This document shows positions 1-8,662 of a DNA stretch of 42,966 nucleotides, piece after piece (position 1 is the first letter of the stretch; each line of letters starts with the position of its first letter). The stretch covers positions 1-42,966 of the forward strand of contig SCVI01000050.1 in NCBI GenBank assembly GCA_004296925.1. Reading direction: 5' to 3'. The notes below the pieces were generated by a model. That model saw only the letters and a list, made by a program, of their open reading frames with translations. It did not search any database and was not told the DNA's origin. The stretch is from Patescibacteria group bacterium. Its GTDB lineage: Bacteria; Patescibacteriota; Minisyncoccia; Phycocordibacterales; Phycocordibacteraceae. Both the position numbers and the translations under genes were made by a program.

Positions 1-235
1 CGTAAGGGCTCATAGTAGAAATTGCATTGGCTCCATTGCTACCAATATTTGTTTGTCGTATATCTGTAGTAATGAGTTGCGCCGCACGCCTTCCTTGCGA
101 AATTTGATTCATTGAACCAACCCCAAGAGTGTTTGCGCGATACAAAGAAATAGCAGAATCAGAGACAGCTACCATAACAAGCGTAATCATTCCTATTGCT
201 ACCACTACTTCAATGAGGGTCATTCCGCGTTTCAT
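1..235 (-). CDS. Type IV prepilin-like protein, partial (C-terminus beyond the window)
   Basis: The 78 visible residues begin MKRGMTLIEVVVAIGMITL, a class III (type IV pilin) signal: a short basic leader, Gly before the cleavage site, Glu at mature position 5, then a hydrophobic helix. The protein is probably cleaved by a prepilin peptidase and built into a pilus or pseudopilus. The start lies 2 bp after the stop of the preceding prepilin gene, so the two are cotranscribed with the ATPase and platform genes upstream. The major or minor pilin role cannot be decided because the C-terminal domain is missing. Confidence 0.85.
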   Translation of the reverse strand, partial: MKRGMTLIEVVVAIGMITLVMVAVSDSAISLYRANTLGVGSMNQISQGRRAAQLITTDIRQTNIGSNGANAISTMSPY

Positions 236-237
236 AT

Positions 238-672
238 TCATGGAGCGATGTAAGTAATTTCTGACACTGACTGAGCTATCTCTCTAAACGCCCAGGTAAC
301 TTTTACTCGAACCGACTTGTAATCTACCCCCGCACCGTTCGCCGGTTCATCTATATACACCACGTCGGTTTGAATATTAAAAGGAACATTATTTTTTGTA
401 ACGTCTTCAGACGAAAGTAGCGTGCCGCTCGGATTACCACCAACAATACCAACATCTCCGAACGAAAGTGAGCGAATATATTCAATCCTGTCTGTTGCTA
501 ATGCGGACGCACTTAAACGAGCCTTTGCACTCCACGAAACATCTGCAGAAACTTTATATACACCAAAAAACCCCACAAATACAACGAGCATAATAGAGGT
601 GGCAACCAACACCTCGATAAATGAAAAACCCCGAGAATGAGAGGTGCGAATACTCTGCAAAAATATCTCCAT
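238..672 (-). CDS. Type IV prepilin / pseudopilin
   Basis: The reading frame is open from 708, but the ATG at 672 is preferred. It lies 1 bp after the platform gene stop and gives a normal short leader, MEIFLQSIRTSHSRG, followed by FSFIEVLVATSIMLVVF. That is the prepilin cleavage and assembly motif (G^F, Glu5, hydrophobic helix). The product is 144 residues with a short globular domain. It is the third gene of a four-gene pilus operon. It resembles minor pilins of the GspI/PilV type in length, but this is not assigned. Confidence 0.88.
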   Translation of the reverse strand: MEIFLQSIRTSHSRGFSFIEVLVATSIMLVVFVGFFGVYKVSADVSWSAKARLSASALATDRIEYIRSLSFGDVGIVGGNPSGTLLSSEDVTKNNVPFNIQTDVVYIDEPANGAGVDYKSVRVKVTWAFREIAQSVSEITYIAP

Positions 673-673
673 T

Positions 674-1888
674 TTATATACTTCCCGATAATGAATAGAT
701 TGGTGCAATCATGGAGAGTGCAAAGAAAGCAACAAACACTCCAATAATAATCATCAAGAACGGCTCAATGATTGTTGAGAGATCTTTAGTTTGTCGCTCA
801 ACGGATTCTTCGTAAAATTCAGCTGTCTCTTTTAAGAGGTCTGAGAGTTTGCCGGTCTCTTCTCCAACGGCAATAATTTCAGTGATGAGCGGTGGGTACA
901 AATTAGGATGCTTGGCGAATGAAGATGAAAGCGTTGCCCCAGAAGTGAGATCAGCCTCTGCTTCTGCAAGTACTTTTTTGTAATGCACATTATTAAGTAC
1001 GTCACGCGTTATTTGAAGTGCCAAGACCATATCAACACCAGCACCAAAAAGTGAGGCGAGAGTTCGCGCAGTTCTTGCTGAATACACTTCCTTTACTAAA
1101 TTTCCGACAACCGGCAATTTAAGAAATAACAAATCAAAAACATCCTTGCCGGTTTGCGTGCGTATGATAAATAATACAGAAAATACGAAAGCAATTACTG
1201 CTCCAATAGAAAGGAGTGGGTGACCAATAAGAAATGCGCTTGTAGCAATCAGAAACAATGTGGTTGGTGGGAGCGATGTGTTTAGTTCACTAAACGTACT
1301 TGAAAGAGTAGGAACAACAAACACGAGCATCAACACCGCGATACCCACCATTGCCATAAGTACTAATGACGGGTAAATAAGAGCGCCTTTAATCTTTTTT
1401 TCTAGATTAGCAGCTCGCTCCATTTGAATAGATGCAACACGGAGTGACTCGGTGAGTGTGCCCGATTCTTCTCCTGCCCTCACCATAGAGACAAGGAGTG
1501 ACGAGAAAACAGAAGGATATGCACCTAGCACTGATGCGAGAGACTCCCCTTTCTTAACTCCATCAATTACTTCAACAAGAACATTCTTAAGGTGATTATT
1601 CTTGGTCTGTCTTTTCATAACCTCAAGCGCGCGCGAAATGGTAAGTCCTGCCTCAAGCATGGTTGCAAGGTTACGCGCAAGCATAGCTTTTTCATCAAGC
1701 GAAATTCCGGTGAACAAATCTGTTACGAACGCGAATGCGCGTGATGATTTCTCAGATTCTTCTACCACTGAAAGTACTCTGTCGCCTCTATCTCGCACTT
1801 CTCTATACACCGCAAAACGATCTGACACATCAAGAATGTCTATGTATGTATCATTATCTTTTGAAATTGCGCGTACTTTAAATTTCAT
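674..1888 (-). CDS. pilC: Type IV pilus inner-membrane platform protein (PilC/GspF family)
   Basis: A 404-residue polytopic protein with the duplicated T2SSF fold. The first repeat starts near residue 66 (DEKAMLARNLATMLEAGLTI) and the second near residue 270 (ARTARTLASLFGAGVDMVLAL). Hydrophobic segments lie at about 170-195, 215-245 and 375-400. In type IV pili this protein sits in the inner membrane above the ATPase and guides pilin addition or removal. The start is 2 bp past the ATPase stop codon, and there is no Shine-Dalgarno motif, so translation probably follows from the upstream gene. Length is normal for the family. Confidence 0.95.
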   Translation of the reverse strand: MKFKVRAISKDNDTYIDILDVSDRFAVYREVRDRGDRVLSVVEESEKSSRAFAFVTDLFTGISLDEKAMLARNLATMLEAGLTISRALEVMKRQTKNNHLKNVLVEVIDGVKKGESLASVLGAYPSVFSSLLVSMVRAGEESGTLTESLRVASIQMERAANLEKKIKGALIYPSLVLMAMVGIAVLMLVFVVPTLSSTFSELNTSLPPTTLFLIATSAFLIGHPLLSIGAVIAFVFSVLFIIRTQTGKDVFDLLFLKLPVVGNLVKEVYSARTARTLASLFGAGVDMVLALQITRDVLNNVHYKKVLAEAEADLTSGATLSSSFAKHPNLYPPLITEIIAVGEETGKLSDLLKETAEFYEESVERQTKDLSTIIEPFLMIIIGVFVAFFALSMIAPIYSLSGSI

Positions 1889-1890
1889 AT

Positions 1891-3627
1891 TTACTCTGCG
1901 ATTACACGTAGCACTTCTTCAATAGTAGTAACACCGGTTGCAGCTTTGAAGATTCCGTCTTCAATCATAGTAATCATACCTTCACGCTTTGCCTGTTGTT
2001 CTATTTCTTCAGCGGGCGCATTTTTAACAATGAGCTCGCGAATAGCATGCGTAATAGAAAGTACTTCGTTAATGCTAATGCGTCCCGCATATCCATCTGC
2101 GGTTTCGCCGCCTTCTTTGGGTTTGAAGAAAGGAATTTCTTTAAGCGTTGCATCTTTTTGTATTCCCTTCTCTTCACGAAGCACTGCAAGTACTCGCTCT
2201 ATATCAACTACTTTTGTTAATTCCTTAATTTCATCATCGGAAAGAAAATACTGTTCTCTATCGGACGCAAGCTTGCGCACCAATCTTTGACCCACAATGA
2301 CGCGAAGCGTAGAAACCAAAAGAAAACCTTCAGCGTGTAAATCGACGAGTCGAGGAATAGAAGCTGATGCAGAATTCGTGTGAAGAGTAGAAAGCACAAG
2401 GTGTCCTGTCAGCGCCGCGTTTACAGCGAGTGATGCAGTTTCACCATCTCGAATTTCTCCCACCATAATGATGTCAGGGTCTTGACGAACCAAAGAACGT
2501 AATCCGTTCGCAAATGTGAATCCAATATCAGCACGCACCTGTGTTTGGTTCACTCGTGGCATCTGGTACTCAATTGGATCTTCAATTGTAGAAATATTTA
2601 CCGAGGGGGTATTCACTATGTCGAGCACGGTATAAAGAGTTGTTGTTTTACCGCTACCTGTTGGACCAGTAACCAATAACATCCCTGTTGTTTGTTTAAT
2701 TGCTGCATGCACTTTTTCTAAACCGGTGCCGTGAAAACCAAGTCCTTCGAGTGTAAATCCTCCTGCCCCTTCTCGGAGTAATCGCATAACAGTTTTCTCA
2801 CCGAAGTACGTCGGAAGAGTAGAGACGCGGAAACTCACACGTTCAGTATCGGCCTCCATCTTGAAACGTCCATCTTGTGGAAGTCTTTTTTCATCGAGCT
2901 TCAATCCAGCAAGGATTTTAATTCTCGCCGTTACTCCCGGCACTACATTTTTAGGAAGCTCCATCGCATCATGCAAAATGCCATCAATGCGATAACGCAC
3001 CAACAACTTATCTTCCAGTGGCTCAATGTGCACGTCGGAAGCTCCTTGTGTAACTGCGTGACGAAGTAGCGTGTCTACAATCTTTACTACCGGCAAATCA
3101 TCAGCGAGTTTTTTTAATCCTTGTGCATCAAGATCTGGAGTATCGGTAAGATTTGCAGATGCGGTTTTTATAATGCTTCCAAACTCTTCTTTGAGTGACT
3201 TTTGATACTGGAGCAATACATTCTTTAGTGACGCGGTATCGGTGAGACGTGGCAAAATTTTGAGCCCCACTTTTTTCTTAATAAAGTTCAGCGCCTCAAG
3301 GTCGTTGGTGTAAAGCATTGCGACTTCAAGCGAATCAGCCGTTTTTTTATACGCCACTACATTGTGAGCCCTCGCGATTGGTTCTGGAATAAGTGAGAGT
3401 ACGGAAAAATCAATTTTCATCCCCGCGAGCGAAACAAACGGAATACCGAGAATGTGTGCACTCATTCGCCTTAGGTCATCTTCAGCTAACACACCTAGAG
3501 TTACGAGCGAATCGCTAAGCGGTGTTCCCTTTTCTCGTGCAAGTTTTTCTGCAGCCTCTACATCTTTTCGAGAAACCATTCCCGAATCAATAACAAAAGT
3601 CTTCAACTGTTGGTCAGTGACGCGCAT
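1891..3627 (-). CDS. pilB: Type IV pilus assembly ATPase (PilB/GspE family)
   Basis: A 578-residue secretion ATPase. The N-terminal MshEN-like domain covers about 1-150. The ATPase core has the Walker A motif GPTGSGKTTT near residue 320, an Asp box (STIEDPIEYQ) near 350, a Walker B region (DPDIIMVGEIRD) near 380 and a His box (GHLVLSTLHTN). It powers pilus extension at the cytoplasmic face. Most PilB/GspE proteins carry a tetracysteine zinc site before the GYxGRxxixEvl motif. Here the motif is present (DGYAGRISINEVL) but the region contains no cysteine. First gene of the pilus operon. Confidence 0.95.
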   Translation of the reverse strand: MRVTDQQLKTFVIDSGMVSRKDVEAAEKLAREKGTPLSDSLVTLGVLAEDDLRRMSAHILGIPFVSLAGMKIDFSVLSLIPEPIARAHNVVAYKKTADSLEVAMLYTNDLEALNFIKKKVGLKILPRLTDTASLKNVLLQYQKSLKEEFGSIIKTASANLTDTPDLDAQGLKKLADDLPVVKIVDTLLRHAVTQGASDVHIEPLEDKLLVRYRIDGILHDAMELPKNVVPGVTARIKILAGLKLDEKRLPQDGRFKMEADTERVSFRVSTLPTYFGEKTVMRLLREGAGGFTLEGLGFHGTGLEKVHAAIKQTTGMLLVTGPTGSGKTTTLYTVLDIVNTPSVNISTIEDPIEYQMPRVNQTQVRADIGFTFANGLRSLVRQDPDIIMVGEIRDGETASLAVNAALTGHLVLSTLHTNSASASIPRLVDLHAEGFLLVSTLRVIVGQRLVRKLASDREQYFLSDDEIKELTKVVDIERVLAVLREEKGIQKDATLKEIPFFKPKEGGETADGYAGRISINEVLSITHAIRELIVKNAPAEEIEQQAKREGMITMIEDGIFKAATGVTTIEEVLRVIAE

Positions 3628-3767
3628 GCTTCATTAAGAGTAACATCGCTATGAGAACTTTAAATTTTTGTTTCTAAAATTTGTGGGAAGAAAAATTACA
3701 AAAGAAAATTTGCGTCTCGCAGTTTTTCTGTTAAAAACCAGTAAGGAAATGCCTAAAGAAGTGGTGC

Positions 3768-3796
3768 TTGACAGAGACTTTTGAATGTAGTACCAT
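3768..3796 (+). promoter_or_regulatory. Sigma-70-type promoter of the 3843 gene
   Basis: TTGACA at 3768-3773, a 17-bp spacer, and TACCAT at 3791-3796. Predicted transcription start near 3803, giving a 40-nt leader. The rest of the divergent interval 3628-3842 shows nothing else clear. Confidence 0.7.
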
Positions 3797-3842
3797 CCAT
3801 AAATTAAACGTTTAGGAAATTATTGAATTAAGTTACATTTTT

Positions 3843-4202
3843 ATGGCATTTGACGGAACAATCGAAGGCGTAACACGACAATTTGAAGGTGGTTCACGTA
3901 CAGCAAACTTGGTTTCTAATCCGAAAACTGAAGCGTTACGGGTTCCTGTCACCTTAAATAACTTAGCTGGTGCAGATACTGCCCCTAAGGTGCAGAATGT
4001 TGCACTTTTACCAACAATCATAGAAGGAGGCGCTGGTTTGCTACAGGCGAATACTGATATGCTTGCTGATACGGCCAACGGAATTGGATATCACGGAAGA
4101 ACCCTAATCGCCGACACAATCGTATTTTTTGGATTAGTTTTTGCAGGTAAAGGGTGGAGAGCTATAAAAAACCTTTTTAGGGGCGATCGAGATCACTACT
4201 AA
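3843..4202 (+). CDS. Hypothetical protein with one hydrophobic segment
   Basis: A 119-residue protein of unknown function. It starts MAFDGTIEGVTRQFEGGSRT, is rich in Ala, Thr and Asn, and has one hydrophobic stretch near residues 88-103 followed by a basic tail (KGWRAIKNLFRGDRDHY), so it could be a small membrane-anchored protein with the N-terminus outside. It stands alone between the divergent pilus operon and nusA. It has a good promoter upstream and a terminator 85 bp downstream. I do not recognise the family. Confidence 0.7.
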   Translation: MAFDGTIEGVTRQFEGGSRTANLVSNPKTEALRVPVTLNNLAGADTAPKVQNVALLPTIIEGGAGLLQANTDMLADTANGIGYHGRTLIADTIVFFGLVFAGKGWRAIKNLFRGDRDHY

Positions 4203-4287
4203 AACTCTCCGCAGGATTTTGACCACTTTAGCTTCAATTGACAGTTTCCTCTCTCCACGTTATACTTTTTAAGTCAGTTTCCCTTAT

Positions 4288-4314
4288 GGGTCCGCGTAGC
4301 GGGCCTCTTTTTTT
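4288..4314 (+). terminator. Intrinsic terminator after the 3843 gene
   Basis: GGTCCGC at 4289-4295 pairs with GCGGGCC at 4299-4305 (one G-U pair, 3-nt loop), followed by CTCTTTTTTT. Confidence 0.8.
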
Positions 4315-4368
4315 GGAAAATTGAGCTTAGAATACCTAAAATTCCATACTAAATAACCTAAAAACAAC

Positions 4369-5646
4369 ATGTTTGACCTAAAAACAATAAACCTCGTTAT
4401 AGACCAACTCTCAGAAGAGAGAGGTATTCCTCGCGAGAAAATGATAGAAGCCATTGAAGGCGCTCTTGCGACAGCTTATAAACGTGAGTACGGGAAGCGC
4501 GATCAAATAGTTCGTGCTAATTTCGACATGTCTACAGGTTCAGTCGACTTCTTTCAGGTGAAAGTAGTGGTTGATCCCTCGGAAGTCCGTATGGATGAAC
4601 CGATTGAGGGACAGAAAGTAGATGAGGCAGATGAGCGCCCTCACTACAACGAAGAGCGTTTTCTCTTTGTAGAAGATGCAAAACGTATTAAAAGAGACGT
4701 TGCTGTTGGCGATGAACTTGTTTTTCCACTCGAACAAAAGACTGACTTCGGACGTATTGCCGCTCAAACCGCAAAACAGGTCATTATGCAGAAAATCCGT
4801 GAAGCAGAACGTGCTTCCGTCGTAGACGAGTACGGAGGAAAGGAGGGAGACATCGTGCACGGCATTGTGCAACGCATTGAACGCGGAAACTTATATGTAG
4901 ACCTTGGGCGTGCAACGGGCATTATGCCGTACCACGAACAAATCCCAGGAGAACGCTACCGTGCAGGGGAACGTGTTCGCGCATACCTCTTTTCAGTAGA
5001 AGAAGGAGCGCGAGGAGTATTCTTGCGCCTATCCCGTGCGCATCCAAAGTTTTTGGAAAAACTTTTTGAACTCGAAGTTCCTGAAATCGCAAACGGCACC
5101 GTCATTATTAAAGCGGTTGCTCGTGAAGCTGGTGGACGCTCAAAAATTGCAGTATCTGCAAGTGATGATCGTATTGATCCAGTGGGAGCTCTCGTGGGTC
5201 AGAGAGGTGTTCGTGTTTCTACCGTTATGAGCGAGCTCGGAGGTGAACGCATCGACATTATTGAATGGTCAGAAGAACCGGTGCAATTTATTGAAGACGC
5301 GCTTTCTCCAGCAACGGTCCTTTCGGTTGAACTTAATGAAGAAGAACACCGTGCGTCAGCTGAAGTGTCTGCTGATCAGCAATCGCTCGCCATTGGCCGT
5401 GGGGGTCAAAATGTGCGCCTCGCTGCAAAGCTCACTGGTTGGTCAATCGACATTCGCCCAGTTGGCGGAGTAGCTGAAGAAGTGACAGAAGAAACAGAAG
5501 TTCCTGAAAAAACAACTACTCCTGAAACAATCCCTACGGAGGAATCAGTCAAAACGGAAGAAACAGAAGTCGTTGAAGAAGCGCCCGCAGAGGAAAAAAC
5601 ATCTGATACTGTAGAAACAGTTGAAGAAACTGGAGAAAAGAAATAA
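4369..5646 (+). CDS. nusA: Transcription termination/antitermination factor NusA
   Basis: A 425-residue NusA. The N-terminal RNA-polymerase-binding domain covers about 1-125 (MFDLKTINLVIDQLSEERGI). The S1 domain follows at about 135-205 (GDIVHGIVQRIERGNLYVDLG), then two KH domains at about 205-350 (VGALVGQRGVRVSTVMSEL; QSLAIGRGGQNVRLAAKL). NusA binds RNA polymerase and nascent RNA and modulates pausing and termination. The last 60 residues are a Glu/Thr-rich low-complexity tail in place of the C-terminal repeats seen in E. coli. A weak promoter, TTGAGC-18-CATACT at 4321-4350, lies just upstream. Confidence 0.96.
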   Translation: MFDLKTINLVIDQLSEERGIPREKMIEAIEGALATAYKREYGKRDQIVRANFDMSTGSVDFFQVKVVVDPSEVRMDEPIEGQKVDEADERPHYNEERFLFVEDAKRIKRDVAVGDELVFPLEQKTDFGRIAAQTAKQVIMQKIREAERASVVDEYGGKEGDIVHGIVQRIERGNLYVDLGRATGIMPYHEQIPGERYRAGERVRAYLFSVEEGARGVFLRLSRAHPKFLEKLFELEVPEIANGTVIIKAVAREAGGRSKIAVSASDDRIDPVGALVGQRGVRVSTVMSELGGERIDIIEWSEEPVQFIEDALSPATVLSVELNEEEHRASAEVSADQQSLAIGRGGQNVRLAAKLTGWSIDIRPVGGVAEEVTEETEVPEKTTTPETIPTEESVKTEETEVVEEAPAEEKTSDTVETVEETGEKK

Positions 5647-5671
5647 ATTTTAATTACTAACTATAATATCT

Positions 5672-6202
5672 ATGAACCTTTGGCACGACATAGAACCAGG
5701 CGTCAGAGATGAAATTAACGTTATCATTGAGACGCCTCGTGGTTCACATAATAAATACGAAATCGATAAAGAGACTGGTCTTATCAAGCTCGACCGCGCA
5801 AACTATGGGTCTGCTCCGTATCCTTTTGACTATGGATTCGTACCGAAAACATATTGGGAAGATGGTGATGCGCTAGATGTCATATTGCTCTCAACATTCC
5901 CAGTCCATCCAGGTATTCTTGTGGCAGCTCGACCAATCGCCTTAATGGAAATGACAGATGACGGCGACCCTGATTCTAAAATTATTGCAGTTCCTGCAAA
6001 AGATCGCCGATGGGATGATGTGCAAGATGTCACTGACCTCAGAAAACACAATCTCACTGAGTACAAACATTTCTTTGAGACACTCAAACAACTAAAAGCA
6101 ACTCCTGCAGTAGTGACCGTGCACGGTTTCAAAGGTGCCAACGAGGCTAAAGATGCCTTTGACCACGGCATTGAGCTCTACAAAAAAGAATTCAACAAAT
6201 AA
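5672..6202 (+). CDS. ppa: Inorganic pyrophosphatase (family I)
   Basis: A 176-residue soluble pyrophosphatase that splits PPi to two phosphates and so drives biosynthetic reactions. The metal-binding signature DGDALD lies at residues 64-69, after the conserved region KLDRANYGSAPYPFDYGFVP. The length matches bacterial hexameric enzymes. It follows nusA by 25 bp and ends just before a perfect terminator, so both may share a transcript. A TATAAT at 5662-5667 ends only 4 nt before the start codon. Confidence 0.96.
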   Translation: MNLWHDIEPGVRDEINVIIETPRGSHNKYEIDKETGLIKLDRANYGSAPYPFDYGFVPKTYWEDGDALDVILLSTFPVHPGILVAARPIALMEMTDDGDPDSKIIAVPAKDRRWDDVQDVTDLRKHNLTEYKHFFETLKQLKATPAVVTVHGFKGANEAKDAFDHGIELYKKEFNK

Positions 6203-6204
6203 CA

Positions 6205-6234
6205 CTAAAAACCCGCCTGTAGGCGGGTTTTTAG
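6205..6234. terminator. Bidirectional intrinsic terminator after ppa
   Basis: CTAAAAACCCGCCT at 6205-6218 and AGGCGGGTTTTTAG at 6221-6234 form a perfect 14-bp stem with a 2-nt centre. Confidence 0.92.
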
Positions 6235-6320
6235 TTACCAACCTCTAAACATATAAAAAGAATTCCATCTTATATACTGTAAGTAAGGCGTACAAAGCGC
6301 GTCTTATCTAAGCTTAGTAC

Positions 6321-6326
6321 TATAAT
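6321..6326 (+). promoter_or_regulatory. -10 element of the 6336 gene (leaderless type)
   Basis: A perfect TATAAT ends 9 nt before the ATG at 6336, so transcription should start at or within 3 nt of the start codon. No clear -35 is seen. Confidence 0.65.
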
Positions 6327-6335
6327 TAATTGAAT

Positions 6336-7109
6336 ATGAAGCATCTATATAAAATAAGTGCTGTTGCTATTGCCTTTGCACTCTTTGCGGGCATTACTTC
6401 AGTAGCACTAGCAGAAGAAACAAACCGAACAGAAACACGTAAGCCAATTATTCCAAGAATATTCCCGGCAACTTCTCCAAAGGAAATGCGCGATGCGAAT
6501 CAGAAAACTGACCCAGCGGCTGGATACACTGATCCTGTACGTCCAGGAAAACCAAATGATGTACGACCCGACATTCAAAATAGACCAGGAGACGGTTCTG
6601 GTGCATTTCAAAATCGTGCTTCAACAACGGTAGGCGCAGGAGTCAGAGAGAAAATGGACAATCGTTTGCAAAACGTAAAAGATCGAATGGGTTCTACCAC
6701 CGGTCAAAACCGAGCAGAGGACCGAGTAAAAATGGCCATGAAACACATGGCGGAGCTTGTACTCGTGCACATCGACAGGATGGAGAAAATGATTGTGCGA
6801 ATAGAATCTCGTGCAACCAAGCTCGATGAATTAGGTGGAAACACCGCGCCAGCAAGAGCAGATTTGGCATCAGCGCGTTCAGAACTTGCGCTCGCACGAG
6901 CTGATTTATCAACCATCCAAGCGGGAGCAGTGAGCATACGAAACGCCCCAAACATGGCAGCGGTGAGTGAAGCTCTTAGCCCTATCAAAGGTGCCATAAA
7001 GAGCGCACGGGAACACCTGAAAAATGCTCGTCAATTTATGGGTGAAGCAATGAAAAAACTTGTAGAAGTTAAAAAGACGGTTCGCGCAGATGATTCTGAA
7101 ACGAACTAG
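6336..7109 (+). CDS. Secreted protein with a helical C-terminal half
   Basis: A 257-residue exported protein of unknown function. The signal peptide MKHLYKISAVAIAFALFAGI ends near residue 26 (VALA^EE). The next 90 residues are Pro/Gly/Asn-rich and look disordered. From about residue 125 the sequence is Ala/Arg/Lys/Glu-rich and helical (AELVLVHIDRMEKMIVRIES), with coiled-coil character. An in-frame TTG at 6330 could extend it by two residues, but the ATG at 6336 fits the -10 spacing. It is followed closely by another membrane protein gene. No catalytic motif is visible. Confidence 0.85.
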   Translation: MKHLYKISAVAIAFALFAGITSVALAEETNRTETRKPIIPRIFPATSPKEMRDANQKTDPAAGYTDPVRPGKPNDVRPDIQNRPGDGSGAFQNRASTTVGAGVREKMDNRLQNVKDRMGSTTGQNRAEDRVKMAMKHMAELVLVHIDRMEKMIVRIESRATKLDELGGNTAPARADLASARSELALARADLSTIQAGAVSIRNAPNMAAVSEALSPIKGAIKSAREHLKNARQFMGEAMKKLVEVKKTVRADDSETN

Positions 7110-7140
7110 TCTTAAAAATTATTCGAACTAACTAAAAACC

Positions 7141-7482
7141 ATGGACACAAACGAATCAGCGCAAAATCCTACTCCAACAGCGCCAGTAATGCCAATAACC
7201 CCTGAAAAATCTGTTACTAAAACCATTACCCCAATTGCAGTGATTGCAATCATCATTGCAATTCTTGCGGTTGGTGGATGGTACTTCCTAAGTCGTGATC
7301 TTGGGCTCTCAAGCTACACGCCAGCAACATCGGTTGACGAACTCCAGTCATCTGACGATCCTGCAATACAAGCAGCAATGTCGCAAAGCACTGCAGATGA
7401 CCTAGATAGCATCCAAGCAGATCTCGATGCAACTGATTTTTCAGGTATCGATAGCGCTTCAATAGACGCGGGCGCTCAATAA
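7141..7482 (+). CDS. Small single-pass membrane protein
   Basis: A 113-residue protein of unknown function. A Pro/Thr-rich N-terminus is followed by one membrane segment at about 29-51 (TPIAVIAIIIAILAVGGWYF). An acidic Ser/Asp-rich tail follows (DDLDSIQADLDATDF). The topology is probably N-in with the acidic tail outside. It starts 31 bp after the secreted-protein gene and ends just before a strong terminator, so the two likely form one unit and may act together at the cell surface. Confidence 0.8.
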   Translation: MDTNESAQNPTPTAPVMPITPEKSVTKTITPIAVIAIIIAILAVGGWYFLSRDLGLSSYTPATSVDELQSSDDPAIQAAMSQSTADDLDSIQADLDATDFSGIDSASIDAGAQ

Positions 7483-7502
7483 AACGCGACTCGCTTTAAA
7501 AA

Positions 7503-7527
7503 CCCTGCCCCCGTGGCAGGGTTTTTT
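7503..7527 (+). terminator. Intrinsic terminator after the 7141 gene
   Basis: CCCTGCC at 7503-7509 and GGCAGGG at 7515-7521 form a 7-bp stem with a 5-nt loop, followed by TTTTTT. Confidence 0.9.
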
Positions 7528-7561
7528 GATTTAAAGCGCGAATAGTATAGGATAGAACCTT

Positions 7562-8611
7562 ATGGCAACAACAAAAAGTAAACAAAAAAATGCAGAAGTT
7601 TTAATCGCAGGCACACTCCCTAAAGAAAGCGTGTTAGAAATGGTGCAAAAGACACTAGCAAGAATCCATCGAGAAATAGAGCTTCCAGGATTCCGCAAAG
7701 GAAAAGCTTCTATAGAAAAGGTGCGCGAATACGTGGGCGAAAAAGCTCTTTGGAAAGAGGCCTCCGAAGCAGCACTCAAAAACCAAGTCGAAGAAATTCT
7801 CAAAGAACACGAGGTCATGCCTATCATGCCGGTATCAGCATCCCTCAAAGCATCAGATGTCGATACTGACGTCCCTTTTGAAATCATTGCAGTGGTAGCG
7901 CCAACGTGTGTAATAAAGGAGTTTAAAGAAATCGCGAAGAAAGCGGAACACTCACTCCCAAAAATGGATGAGGTGAAAGAACAAGAAGCAGCTCTCCAAG
8001 CACTACGCACACAAGCTCGCTCAATGACACAATCAACCGGCGAACCGGAAGTCCTCCTCACAGACGATGAAGCCAAGAAGCTTGGTTTTGAGAATTCAAT
8101 TGCGGTAGAACATTTTTTGAAAGAAGAGTCAGAACGTGCCGTAAAAGAAAGAGAGCTTCAAAAAAAACGAGCAGCTATAGCAGAAGCGCTTATACAGAAA
8201 GCAGAGTGTGACATCCCACGCATAATGGTTTCTGACGAAGCGAGGGCGCTCGTTGATGCAACGAAACGCGATGTCGCAGCTCAAGGACTTCCCTTCAACG
8301 AATACTTGGCACGCATTGGTAAAACTGAAGAACAAATACAAAAAGAATTGGAAGTTCCCGCTGAAAAGAGAGTCGCTCTCGATTTAATTTTTGGTGAAAT
8401 TGCACGTTCCGAGAAAATCGTTGGAGATGAAAAAGAGGAAGAACGTCTTTCGCATGCACTCGTGGAACAAGGAGTTGACCATGAAAGAGCACACCAGTAT
8501 GTCCGTGCAACGGTAATGCGAGAGAAGGTATGGGAACTCCTCGGCGCTCCGGCAATCTCAAAAATGCCAGTAGAGCCTGATGAACAGATAGTTGAAGAGC
8601 CTACAAAATAA
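7562..8611 (+). CDS. tig: Trigger factor-like ribosome-associated chaperone lacking the PPIase domain
   Basis: A 349-residue trigger factor, against about 430 in E. coli. The ribosome-binding signature GFRKGKAS lies near residues 44-51 in the N-terminal domain (about 1-110). What follows is the helical C-terminal substrate-binding region. The FKBP-type prolyl isomerase domain that normally sits between them is not recognisable. The protein should still hold nascent chains at the ribosome exit. A TATAGG at 7546-7551 ends 10 nt before the ATG. clpP follows, as in the classical tig-clpP order. Confidence 0.88.
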   Translation: MATTKSKQKNAEVLIAGTLPKESVLEMVQKTLARIHREIELPGFRKGKASIEKVREYVGEKALWKEASEAALKNQVEEILKEHEVMPIMPVSASLKASDVDTDVPFEIIAVVAPTCVIKEFKEIAKKAEHSLPKMDEVKEQEAALQALRTQARSMTQSTGEPEVLLTDDEAKKLGFENSIAVEHFLKEESERAVKERELQKKRAAIAEALIQKAECDIPRIMVSDEARALVDATKRDVAAQGLPFNEYLARIGKTEEQIQKELEVPAEKRVALDLIFGEIARSEKIVGDEKEEERLSHALVEQGVDHERAHQYVRATVMREKVWELLGAPAISKMPVEPDEQIVEEPTK

Positions 8612-8647
8612 TAAACCTCCACCTTGGCATGTAAACAGAGAGTGGAG

Positions 8648-8653
8648 TATAGT
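8648..8653 (+). promoter_or_regulatory. -10 element of clpP (leaderless type)
   Basis: TATAGT ends 9 nt before the ATG at 8663. It lies 37 bp past the tig stop codon, so clpP can be transcribed alone. Confidence 0.6.
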
Positions 8654-8662
8654 AATAACACT

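Noticed and set aside
4540-4872. Minus-strand frames inside nusA, tig, rny, ksgA, comM and the VirB6-like gene
   Set aside because: They lie wholly within strongly supported genes, have no promoters or domain signatures, and mirror codon bias of the true strand.
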